A DNA stretch of 23,835 nucleotides from Promethearchaeota archaeon (GTDB lineage: Archaea > Asgardarchaeota > Lokiarchaeia > Sigynarchaeales > SOKP01). Position 1 is the stretch's first letter. Each line of letters opens with the position of its first letter. The notes below the pieces were generated by a model that saw nothing but the letters and a program-made list of their open reading frames with translations, was not told the origin of the DNA and did no database searches. Positions 1-7,174 of this stretch are shown piece by piece. The stretch spans positions 1 to 23,835 of the forward strand of contig WJIN01000237.1 of NCBI GenBank assembly GCA_014730295.1, written 5' to 3'. A program made the translations under genes and the position numbers.

Positions 1-2
1 AT

Positions 3-239
3 ATAGCATTATATATTTCACATGATTCACCTAAATATGCAGAGATTCTCATTTCCCAGATTTATGAGATGGTGGATCATTTAAAACAATTTCCTAAAAT
101 TGGGAGAAAAGTTCCAGAATATAAGAACCCTAATTTGAGAGAAATCCTTTATAAAAATTACCGTATCATTTACTTGATAAAAAAGAAACATCTCGAAATT
201 ATTTCCGTTATTCATGGGAGTCGAAAACTAGATATTTAA
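3..239 (+). CDS. RelE/ParE-family toxin, C-terminal part (cut by window start)
   Basis: The frame is open from the first bases of the window to the TAA at 237-239 and gives 78 residues, so the N-terminus (probably about 15-20 residues for a family of roughly 95 residues) lies outside. The visible part has the usual RelE/ParE ending: a helix, then a proline-glycine turn (QFPKIGRKVPEY), a strand of the type LREILYKNYRIIYLI, and a closing strand IISVIHGSRKLDI. Members of this family are type II toxins, either ribosome-dependent mRNA cutters or gyrase poisons; I cannot tell which. The partner antitoxin is normally encoded directly upstream, which is not in the window. Family call is by sequence pattern only. 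Confidence 0.75.
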   Translation: MALYISHDSPKYAEILISQIYEMVDHLKQFPKIGRKVPEYKNPNLREILYKNYRIIYLIKKKHLEIISVIHGSRKLDI

Positions 240-380
240 CTTTAAATAGGATTCCCCGATCACCATCCAATTCTCTGATATGAATCTAAACCCTAAGACA
301 GAATTAAGAAACAATTTAGTCATGAAGAGAGATTTACTTCTGGCAATTAAATACCAATTAAGGGCTCAATTTCTAATCTC

Positions 381-408
381 TTTTTATTTTTTTTTTCTTA
401 TATTTTTC
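381..408 (+). terminator. poly-T tract, possible archaeal terminator
   Basis: A run of T broken by one A (381-396), followed by a second T cluster, lies about 140 bases after the toxin-gene stop and before the convergent GTPase gene end at 461. Archaeal RNA polymerase terminates at such T-rich stretches without needing a hairpin. There is no hairpin here and the distance from the gene is long, so this is only plausible. Confidence 0.35.
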
Positions 409-460
409 TACTAATAATTTTAATTTATTAAATTGACAATGCAATCTCTTAAAAATTAAA

Positions 461-1459
461 TCAATAAGTTTCAGTAATCTTAATTTGTTTTATTAACCAT
501 GAAAAATTATCATTTACTCCGAGTCCTGTTTTCACCGAGCTAGCCGCATATTTTAAGTTTAATCCCGATATTTTTGGACTAAATCGAGAGCTATATGAGT
601 CAAGATCGAATGCTGGATTTAAGTCAACTTTATTAAATAATACTAGTATAGGAACTGTACGGAATAAAGACTCGGAGTATTTTTCACTAAGAAATGTCAT
701 CCAATAATCGAATTCCTCTACTGATTGATTAAGCTCCTCAACACTTTTTGATGCATCTATTACATATACAATTGCTTGAGGGAGTTTACCTTTCTCGATT
801 GGATGATCTTCAAAAATTTCTTGTAAATGCTCTTCACAGCATATATCAAGTACCCGGAAATCAACTTGATCATATACTAGTTGGTACACTTGCGGAGTGA
901 GAGTAGGACTAGATTGAGGGACGAAATCCCCATGAATAAGATAATCAACAATTGACGTTTTCCCGCTTCCTTTATCTCCCAAGATAAGCACTTCTGATAA
1001 ACCTAGATTATAGGTAGCATGTAGTTTTGAAGCTTCGAAATACCCCTCTGTGAGAATTTTAATTACTTTTCCGAAAATAGCATAAGATTCCTTGTCCCCA
1101 TGTGGTGTATTCACGGAAATCAGTTTTGTGAGGTTAGGAAGGCTCTGCAGATTTGATATGGTCTCCTGGACCACCGAACTAAAGAAATGGGTATTTTCAT
1201 GCTCTTCAAAATATAACGTAAGCATAAACGTCTCTTTTAGTCCAGAATCCCATGCGGATTCAACTTTAAAGATATAAGAGAGATACGGACCCGAATGATA
1301 TGCAATGGTCTCATCATCAGAGTTTTCATTTTGATACTTTTCATAGATCATATTAAGTTGATTTTGAATATCATCGGACATATTTTGATCTGGGAGAGAA
1401 TAAAGAATAGCTATCGGTTTATTCGGTTTGGGATTCAACTGAGAAAATATCAGCTTCAT
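461..1459 (-). CDS. Small GTPase (Ras/Arf-like) with an extra N-terminal domain
   Basis: 332 residues in two parts. Residues about 1-150 alternate strands and helices and may be a longin- or roadblock-like domain, but I do not recognise it firmly. Residues about 155-330 are a P-loop GTPase: G1 GDKGSGKTS (161-169), candidate G2 threonines at 186 and 188, G4 NKVD (276-279) and a G5-like ASS (306-308). The G3 motif is unusual: DICCEE at 205-210 replaces the normal DxxGQ, so the conserved glycine and glutamine are absent. Asgard archaea carry large families of such GTPases, some fused to longin or roadblock domains; they are thought to act as switches at membranes. The start ATG (complement of 1457-1459) is the only ATG close to the first recognisable strand. 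It converges on the toxin gene and diverges from the membrane-protein gene at 1699. Confidence 0.75.
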   Translation of the reverse strand: MKLIFSQLNPKPNKPIAILYSLPDQNMSDDIQNQLNMIYEKYQNENSDDETIAYHSGPYLSYIFKVESAWDSGLKETFMLTLYFEEHENTHFFSSVVQETISNLQSLPNLTKLISVNTPHGDKESYAIFGKVIKILTEGYFEASKLHATYNLGLSEVLILGDKGSGKTSIVDYLIHGDFVPQSSPTLTPQVYQLVYDQVDFRVLDICCEEHLQEIFEDHPIEKGKLPQAIVYVIDASKSVEELNQSVEEFDYWMTFLSEKYSESLFRTVPILVLFNKVDLNPAFDLDSYSSRFSPKISGLNLKYAASSVKTGLGVNDNFSWLIKQIKITETY

Positions 1460-1477
1460 AAGTAAAAAACCCTTTAG

Positions 1478-1693
1478 ACCTCAATAAACTTTTATCTTAT
1501 AAAATATGAATCATCACACAACCTTATAGAGGGGATTAATGCAGACATCATTACTGCTCTAAATAAGCTTAGGTTTAGATATATACGATTTGATCAATAT
1601 GAACTAAAAGATACCCGTGAGGGTTTTTTAATAAATAAAGTAAATATTAAAATAGATTCGCTCTTCATATATTATCATAACAATAAGGGGTAA
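1478..1693 (+). pseudogene. Start-less open frame, possible gene remnant
   Basis: The frame between the TAG at 1475-1477 and the TAA at 1691-1693 stays open for 71 codons but contains no ATG, GTG or TTG. The translation looks protein-like, with alternating strands and charged residues (for example LRFRYIRFDQYELKD at codons about 31-45), unlike typical readings of intergenic DNA here, which meet a stop within a few codons. It ends five bases before the start of the membrane-protein gene. It may be the tail of a decayed gene, a gene with a frameshift, or chance. I recognise no family. Confidence 0.25.
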
Positions 1694-1698
1694 ATAAT

Positions 1699-2022
1699 AT
1701 GGTATTAGACTGGAACTTTTATTTCAATCTCGTTTGCTCGATTGGAGGGATCGTGTTTTTTATATTAAGCCTAAATATTATCCGCAAAATAAAGCAACTT
1801 TTTCCGGGTGCAAAAATCATTAAGAAATGGATTCTTATCCAGATTCTCATAATTTTATTTCTATTTGGATATGTATCAAATATTATCTTCTTAGCGTTAG
1901 ATATGACCGAAATCGTTGCACTTATGACGGCCATTGTCTATATCTTCGGTGCCTTATTTGTCTTTTTCGTAGTCAACCTTAGCTACAAAACTTATAAATT
2001 AATTATTACAGAATCAGATTAG
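1699..2022 (+). CDS. Small membrane protein with three predicted helices
   Basis: 107 residues, with hydrophobic segments at roughly 8-26, 44-65 and 71-94 and a lysine-rich loop (IIRKIKQLFPGAKIIKKW) between the first two, so this is a small integral membrane protein. I do not recognise a family and see no catalytic motif. A purine-rich stretch AAGGGG (about 1685-1690) sits in front of the ATG and may serve as a ribosome binding site. The roadblock-like gene starts 23 bases after its stop on the same strand, so the two are probably co-transcribed. A membrane anchor next to a roadblock-type protein and a small GTPase would fit a membrane-associated switch module, but that is inference from position alone. 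Confidence 0.6.
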   Translation: MVLDWNFYFNLVCSIGGIVFFILSLNIIRKIKQLFPGAKIIKKWILIQILIILFLFGYVSNIIFLALDMTEIVALMTAIVYIFGALFVFFVVNLSYKTYKLIITESD

Positions 2023-2045
2023 ATTTATAATAGAGAGCAAAGCAA

Positions 2046-2441
2046 ATGAAATCAATAGATGCATTATGGATTTTATCGAAGGACGGTATCCCAATAGCAG
2101 ATTTTTGCAGAGATGATAAGATCAATAAATCATTATTATCTTCTGCCATCTCCGCGATACGGACATTTGCCAATACCATTTCTGGAAAGGAGCTCAAATC
2201 CTTTCAAACGGGTAATTCTCAATTCAGTTGCACGATGTGTCTGAATGATACCGCAATTTTGGTGTTGAAAGTCTCAAAAGAAACAAAGCATAAAGAAATT
2301 GAAAAAATGTGTAAGGTGCTCAAGAAAATATTTGAAGAATTGTATAATCCCGAAGATATTAAAGGATGGGATGGCGATCTTTCCTTTTTTGATAAATTCA
2401 AACAAAAACTAGATCTTTATTTTAGAGTGAGTAATTTGTAA
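2046..2441 (+). CDS. Roadblock/longin-like domain protein
   Basis: 131 residues made of essentially one domain. The N-terminal strand-turn-strand ALWILSKDGIPIADF (6-20) is the typical opening of roadblock/LC7 and longin-type folds. A long helix follows (about 27-44), then strands around 51-77 (KSFQTGN, then TAILVLKVS) and a C-terminal helix (about 80-98). In Asgard archaea such small proteins are abundant and are proposed partners or regulators of Ras-like GTPases; here a GTPase gene lies about 600 bases away in the opposite orientation. The tail after residue 100 is not part of the common domain. Assignment rests on the opening motif and the predicted order of strands and helices, so the choice between roadblock and longin is open. 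Confidence 0.6.
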   Translation: MKSIDALWILSKDGIPIADFCRDDKINKSLLSSAISAIRTFANTISGKELKSFQTGNSQFSCTMCLNDTAILVLKVSKETKHKEIEKMCKVLKKIFEELYNPEDIKGWDGDLSFFDKFKQKLDLYFRVSNL

Positions 2442-2517
2442 TTCCAAAAAGCCCAAGAATCATTATTAATTATTCCCAAGTAGAATTATAATTCAATATG
2501 ATAATTTTCGATTCAAT

Positions 2518-3405
2518 ATGGTAACTAAGACTCTCACATACGAAGATGGGAAAATCTTAGAATGGAAATGGGCATCAGACCACGAATTAATTCCAAGTCC
2601 ATTTTTCACTTCTATTTTTTTTGTGGATGGTATATTAATTGACGCAGGTCCACCAGCTGGTGTGAATGATTTCAAAAAATTTATCCATTCCTTACTAAAA
2701 GATATAAATATAAAATTATGCGTAATAACTCATACTCACGAAGATCACTCTGGGGGTGCGCATATGTTAAAACAAGAATTTAATATTCCCGTCTATGCTC
2801 CAAAGGCGGCAATTGAACCATTAAGAAAGGATGCTACTTATCCCCAATATCGTCAGATTACTTGGGGAGAAAAGCGTAAATCCGTTCAAGCTCAGGAACT
2901 TCCCGAAACCATCAGATCTATTTCTGAGACATACCAATTTGAAGTATTTCCAATGCCTGGACATGCAAGTGAGCAAATTACTCTAATTGAAAAAGATCAA
3001 GAATGGGTCTTTGCCGCGGATGCCATTCAACCTAAATATAAAATGCTCTTTGGAGCATCCAGTGATATTCAAGAAGATATGGAAATAATTTATAGCTCAT
3101 TAAAAAAATTATATGAATATACCTCAGGAATGGATAATCTAAAGATTTTTCTTAGTGGACCCGGTGTTTATGAAGGCAGAGGCTTTATTAAAGAAAAAAT
3201 AGAAGAGATTGAAGCCCTTCATAAGAGAGTTCATCGAGTTTATAAAGAAGAGTCTGAACAGCATGAAAAAGAAGAAAAAATCCTACGAAAAGTATTGAAA
3301 AGACTATTCAAACGAGAATCTGCCGTAGGAAGGCTCACGGATGGTGATTTATCTATTATGAATCTTATAAAATCTCTGCTTGAATGGCCATTGAATACTA
3401 GCTAA
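2518..3405 (+). CDS. Metallo-beta-lactamase-fold hydrolase
   Basis: 295 residues. The metal-binding signature THTHEDH (71-77, ligands H72, H74, D76, H77) is clear, with a further ligand region PGHASEQ (H149) and AADA (D168). The order fits the LACTB2/glyoxalase II-like branch. The last conserved ligand, usually GHG near the end of the core, appears here as LSGPG (about residue 213-217), so the histidine seems replaced by proline. A charged, helical C-terminal extension (about 225-295) follows, as in LACTB2-like proteins. Substrate unknown; thioester, phosphodiester or RNA hydrolysis are all possible for this fold. The ATG lies about 30 bases after an AT-rich TATA-like stretch (2484-2492). An upstream ATG at 2498 is out of frame and closes after eight codons. 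Confidence 0.8.
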   Translation: MVTKTLTYEDGKILEWKWASDHELIPSPFFTSIFFVDGILIDAGPPAGVNDFKKFIHSLLKDINIKLCVITHTHEDHSGGAHMLKQEFNIPVYAPKAAIEPLRKDATYPQYRQITWGEKRKSVQAQELPETIRSISETYQFEVFPMPGHASEQITLIEKDQEWVFAADAIQPKYKMLFGASSDIQEDMEIIYSSLKKLYEYTSGMDNLKIFLSGPGVYEGRGFIKEKIEEIEALHKRVHRVYKEESEQHEKEEKILRKVLKRLFKRESAVGRLTDGDLSIMNLIKSLLEWPLNTS

Positions 3406-3604
3406 TTCTAGAAAATATCGAAAACTTTATATTCCTCTATTTAATGCCTTTTATTCTATCCGTGTCAAAATTTTTCATAATCCATCTTATATTATAATAA
3501 TATTCTTATACCTCCTAAATAGCTGAAAAATAACCCTTTTTATTAATCCCCTCTTAAAACTTTAAATTTGATCACAATCTATTTTTTACTTGTCTCACAA
3601 GAAT

Positions 3605-3614
3605 AAATATAAAC
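3605..3614 (+). promoter_or_regulatory. TATA-like box for the hexuloisomerase-like gene
   Basis: AAATATAAAC is centred about 28 bases before the ATG at 3638, the spacing expected for a leaderless or nearly leaderless archaeal transcript. The 232-base gap in front of the gene is otherwise AT-rich with no other clear signal. Confidence 0.45.
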
Positions 3615-3637
3615 AAAAAATATGTAATGTGTTGTAA

Positions 3638-4276
3638 ATGGCTGATGAGGCTAAATCTGAACCTCAAAATGTGAATGGAAAGACAAAAAGGATCCTTTTT
3701 CAAGCAATGGACTTAATCATGAAAAACTTGAAAGAAAATATGGAGCATTTGGATCTCAATTTTAAATATACCCAAAAATTCGTTAATATTGTCCATGATG
3801 GCTTAGTTAATAGCAGAAGGTTCTTTCTTCTCGCATCTGGGCGAAGTGCTTTTATCCTACAGTGTTTTGCTACGCGGCTTGTGCATTTAGGTGCCGAAGT
3901 ATACATGGTTACGAATCTTGCGAGCATCCCCGCAATTAGGAAAAAAGATGTACTGATTGTCTTATCTGGATCCGGAACAACCAGCATAGTTGTAAGTCTT
4001 TTAAAAAATTATGTAAACACCATAAAACCACACGCGATAGTGTGTATAACAAGCCATCCAGAAACTATGATTGGACGAGTAGGTGATGTTACGATAAAGA
4101 TTTTGGGGCGAACAAAACGGGAGCGAGATGAGACTAATCATGCTGCGCTCACACCAGAGGGAACTCAATTTGAGGCGGCTGCTTTTATGTATTTAGATGC
4201 GATTATCGCGGAATTAGCAATAAAATTGGGCAAAACTAACGAGGACCTTTTAAAGCAACACTCTAATAGCACATAA
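3638..4276 (+). CDS. 6-phospho-3-hexuloisomerase-like SIS-domain protein
   Basis: 212 residues forming a single SIS (sugar isomerase) domain after a polar N-terminal extension of about 25 residues. The sugar-phosphate loops are visible as ASGRSAFILQCFATRLVHLG (67-86) and LSGSGTT (about 108-114), and the C-terminal part has LTPEGTQFEAAAFMYLDAII, matching the PHI-type PxGTxFE signature with its catalytic glutamate. PHI interconverts 3-hexulose 6-phosphate and fructose 6-phosphate. In archaea it works with hexulose-6-phosphate synthase in the reversed ribulose-monophosphate route that makes ribulose 5-phosphate. No synthase gene is adjacent, so the partner must be elsewhere or the substrate differs. 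The gene stands alone with its own TATA box and a T-rich tract after it. Confidence 0.75.
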   Translation: MADEAKSEPQNVNGKTKRILFQAMDLIMKNLKENMEHLDLNFKYTQKFVNIVHDGLVNSRRFFLLASGRSAFILQCFATRLVHLGAEVYMVTNLASIPAIRKKDVLIVLSGSGTTSIVVSLLKNYVNTIKPHAIVCITSHPETMIGRVGDVTIKILGRTKRERDETNHAALTPEGTQFEAAAFMYLDAIIAELAIKLGKTNEDLLKQHSNST

Positions 4277-4315
4277 GGATTCACACTCATATTGTTATTC
4301 TAGATCCTATTATTC

Positions 4316-4334
4316 CTTTCTCTTTTTCTTTTTC
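4316..4334 (+). terminator. T-rich tract after the SIS-domain gene
   Basis: A pyrimidine/T-rich run about 40 bases after the stop at 4276 and followed by a short palindrome (TTCTTAAGAA). It is suitable for archaeal intrinsic termination. No experimental support can be seen in the sequence. Confidence 0.35.
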
Positions 4335-4886
4335 AGTTCTTAAGAACTCAAACTTAGCCCATGTTCGGAATTTGAGGCCTTTCTTCTTTCTAAAAATTAA
4401 TAAATTGAATATTTGTAATAAGGAATAATTTTATTTTTACGTGGAGATTATTAATTATGTGCCCATTTATAGTGTTTCTATGAGAATCAGTCGATTCAGT
4501 GAGTAGAAATCTCCAAATGCGGCACACAAATGTTTTTATTAACCTTTAGTCTTGTTAAAAAGAGATAAGGATGCGGAAATCCGCACCCCCCTCGTTTGAC
4601 ACAAATGTCTCCGCTTACTTCTCCCTTTTCGTCATTTTTTTTGTCTTGTGGGACATTAATTCTAAGGATTTTCAATATTTAAAGTTCCATATTATTTCGT
4701 TTTTCGGAATACTAGTGAAAAGATTTTCCTTCTCCCATATAAAATGGGAGAAATATGAAGACCAAAATATAAAAAAAAAATGTTATCTTGAAATCCCCCG
4801 TGGAATGATTAAATTTAAATTAAATTAAAATGTAAGGATAATATAGATTTTTTAATGTAAGAATATTAGACTTATTTCAATTTTCA
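4335..4886. other. Long intergenic stretch with several inverted repeats
   Basis: No convincing gene is present in the 610 bases between the stops and starts at 4276 and 4887. An 85-codon frame (4571-4828) has a composition and sequence unlike a protein. Structures seen: TGGAGATT (4442-4449) pairs with AATCTCCA (4508-4515), TGTGCC (4458-4463) pairs with GGCACA (4521-4526), and a small hairpin GAATC/GATTC lies at 4484-4497. A short hairpin lies at 4572-4585, and a 9-bp perfect hairpin at 4730-4752. The 10-mer ACACAAATGT occurs at 4524-4533 and 4599-4608. The stretch could hold a small RNA or regulatory sites. An AT-rich box near 4860-4870 may be the promoter for the gene at 4887. Confidence 0.4.
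4730..4752. repeat. Perfect 9-bp inverted repeat (hairpin or operator)
   Basis: TTCTCCCAT (4730-4738), a five-base loop, and ATGGGAGAA (4744-4752) are exact reverse complements. It lies about 135 bases before the ribbon-helix-helix paralogue gene at 4887. Proteins of that fold often bind inverted repeats near their own promoter, so autoregulation is one reading; an RNA hairpin is another. Confidence 0.5.
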
Positions 4887-5969
4887 ATGACCTCATCCTA
4901 TTTTCAAAACAAAAAAAGAACTGCGAAACAAACTATCTCTATTTCTCCTGCCTTGAAAGATTGGATCGAACGATATGTTCAGAAAAACCATAATAAATAT
5001 CCCGATGATGAGCGTTATAATAGTATTTCGGCATTTTATAATTACATTTTAGAGAATGCGTTACATTTTTTGGGAGATGGAAATAATATTGATGATCTCA
5101 ACACTCAACTTAAGAAAAAGGAGAAATCCTTGTTGGATTTAATATCTTTCAAAGGAATAATTTCTCTTCATGAAAAATGGTTAGAAATGAGCCGATATCG
5201 GGGGATTAATATTCGGAAAATAATGCCCGTCTTATTTATGGTTAAAAATGAACTCTTTTTAGAAAAAAGCCTATACAATCCTAATCATATTGAAGAAATT
5301 TTTGATTGTTGTATAGAATTAGCCATACCCAATAGTATTACTAAAAATTTGCGTTATTATCTGACGAAATCTCGAAAAAGAGAGGAAATCTTACTCAGTG
5401 TAGAGCATGTCGGGGAATATAGAAACCTTCAATATGAAAATTTGAAATTTTTAGGAATTCTTCTTGGTTTCTTGGGAGTCAAACTGGTCGATTTTTTTTA
5501 TTCAGAGAAAGATTTATTCGCTCAATTGGAATTTCAAACTACAGAGTTATTTTTCTCTAATAAAAAATCTCGAATAAAACGAATTAAATTAATTCAAACC
5601 AATTGCAATTATTTCCAAGATTACTATAGACTTTTGGGAGATAAAGATCATTATTTTTGGATGGGTGTTGAAGAAAGTGAAACCCCTTACTTAAAATTTA
5701 ACAATATGAAGGTTTTGGAGAATTGGATAAATAAAATAGAGGAAGATCTGGACTCATTAAATCAAAAACAAAATATACCTCTCTTTATTTTAAAATTCTT
5801 TGAAAAAATAAACTGGATTAAATCAACAAATACAATCGAATATGATTATCGTTTTAATTTGGATGAAAAGGATGATAAAACGATGATTAATGCATTTAGA
5901 ACTATTATATCAAATTATCATAATATTATTGTTGAAAAGAATGGAAAAATACGCTTAGAAACCAAATAA
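4887..5969 (+). CDS. Ribbon-helix-helix-type protein, paralogue 1
   Basis: 360 residues. Residues about 10-65 look like a ribbon-helix-helix DNA-binding unit: the strand KQTISISPAL (14-23), helix A (about 24-34) and helix B starting SISAFYNYILENALHFL. The rest (about 80-360) is a predicted mixed alpha/beta region that I do not recognise. It shares conserved stretches with the next gene, including SFKG...E..L...RY (near 88-107), GFLGVKL (about 194), TTELFF followed by RIKR (about 217-230), and FFEKINWIK (about 308). The two genes are 28 bases apart on the same strand and clearly arose by duplication. Role unknown; a transcription regulator or a mobile-element-associated DNA-binding protein are possible. 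The start ATG is about 24 bases after an AT-rich box. Confidence 0.6.
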   Translation: MTSSYFQNKKRTAKQTISISPALKDWIERYVQKNHNKYPDDERYNSISAFYNYILENALHFLGDGNNIDDLNTQLKKKEKSLLDLISFKGIISLHEKWLEMSRYRGINIRKIMPVLFMVKNELFLEKSLYNPNHIEEIFDCCIELAIPNSITKNLRYYLTKSRKREEILLSVEHVGEYRNLQYENLKFLGILLGFLGVKLVDFFYSEKDLFAQLEFQTTELFFSNKKSRIKRIKLIQTNCNYFQDYYRLLGDKDHYFWMGVEESETPYLKFNNMKVLENWINKIEEDLDSLNQKQNIPLFILKFFEKINWIKSTNTIEYDYRFNLDEKDDKTMINAFRTIISNYHNIIVEKNGKIRLETK

Positions 5970-5997
5970 TGTGGTAATAATAATATGTTTTTAAATC

Positions 5998-7074
5998 ATG
6001 ACTCCTAAAAGATATTTATCAAAAAAGAAGACTGCGAAACAAACAATCTCGATTTCTCCAGAATTAAAAGCTGGCATTGAGAAGATACGTCATAGAAAGA
6101 AAAGAGAGAATCCGGGAGATGAGCGATATAAGAGTATATCTTCATTTTACACTACTATAATGGAACAAATGCTCCAATTTTTAGAAACTGGCAATAAAAT
6201 ACAGGATTTATATAAATATCCCGATAGTAATTTGAAAGATTTCTTTGAGAATTTTTCATTTAAAGGTGTTGCTCCGGTTTATGAGCCTTTTTTAGAATCA
6301 AATAGATATAGTAGTTTGGATTTAAAATCTGTATCATTTTTTTTATTATCTGTAAGAAACACGTATCTTGAGGATCTTAACCCCTATGATTTGAATGATC
6401 TCAAAAAATTTTTTCAAAAAATAAGAAAATATTTTATACGGAAAAACATCGCAAGAAATTTTAAATTCACGTTAAAAACACAAAATGGAGAGAAAAACTT
6501 CCAGGTCATATTTGAGTTCTCTAGCTATTTTAAAAATTTCACGTTTGAAAATGCGAAATATAATGCCCTTCTTTTTGGATTTATGGGAACAAAACTAAAT
6601 AAAATTCGTTTCTCTGATGATGGAACATACATTAGGATGGAGGTGGAGACAACAGAACTATTTTTTAATCCCAAATCCCATAGAATTAAAAGAATGAAAT
6701 TGGCAGAACAAAACTTAAAAAAATTAATAAATTTTAAATTGATCTTAGTGGATCAAAAATTCTACACGTGGTCAAAACTCTCAATCGATAAAGATGTTTT
6801 AATCAGCTTTAAAAATTTTAGCGAACTTGAGGATTTACTAAAAAAAATGGGATTGAACTCAATACAAAATGAGTTGATGGAAGATATTGATTTGAAAAGA
6901 TTGCAATTCTTCGAAAAACTTCATTGGATTAAAATTAATAACAAAGAGGAAAAGTCCTTTAGTATTGTTATGCCCGAGGCAGATAATCAAGATGAGATAG
7001 AATATATGTTTAGATTTTTACAACAATTTTCAAAAGTTGTGGAGATGGGAAAAAATAATTATTATTTAGAATAG
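5998..7074 (+). CDS. Ribbon-helix-helix-type protein, paralogue 2
   Basis: 358 residues, co-linear with paralogue 1. The N-terminus KKTAKQTISISPELKAGIE (about 9-27) is nearly identical through the predicted DNA-contacting strand, and GDERYKSISSFY starts the second helix. In the C-terminal region the shared blocks are SFKG...EP.LE..RY, FENAKYNALLFGFMGTKL, TTELFFNPKSHRIKRMK and LQFFEKLHWIK. The DNA-facing strand and the RY/RIKR/FFEK.(H/N)WIK blocks are the best-kept parts, which suggests both copies still function. They may form a heterodimer or recognise slightly different sites, since helix A differs between copies. I recognise no named family for the C-terminal part. No transposase or integrase flanks the pair. 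Confidence 0.6.
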   Translation: MTPKRYLSKKKTAKQTISISPELKAGIEKIRHRKKRENPGDERYKSISSFYTTIMEQMLQFLETGNKIQDLYKYPDSNLKDFFENFSFKGVAPVYEPFLESNRYSSLDLKSVSFFLLSVRNTYLEDLNPYDLNDLKKFFQKIRKYFIRKNIARNFKFTLKTQNGEKNFQVIFEFSSYFKNFTFENAKYNALLFGFMGTKLNKIRFSDDGTYIRMEVETTELFFNPKSHRIKRMKLAEQNLKKLINFKLILVDQKFYTWSKLSIDKDVLISFKNFSELEDLLKKMGLNSIQNELMEDIDLKRLQFFEKLHWIKINNKEEKSFSIVMPEADNQDEIEYMFRFLQQFSKVVEMGKNNYYLE

Positions 7075-7174
7075 TCGCCTTCATATTGCTTAAATTAAAA
7101 TTCTTTACTATCATTATTTTATTAATTCAATCCATCAATAATATTTAATTCCGTTTTTACTTATTGCAATCAAA

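Noticed and set aside
2498..2524. Upstream short frame and 10-mer repeat (ATTCAATATG twice, 2491-2500 and 2511-2520) before the hydrolase gene
   Set aside because: The eight-codon frame has no ribosome binding site, and a two-copy AT-rich 10-mer is likely chance in this composition.
4571..4828. An 85-codon frame on the plus strand in the long gap
   Set aside because: Its amino acid pattern lacks a plausible fold, it runs through the 9-bp hairpin at 4730-4752, and it has no ribosome binding site or promoter match.
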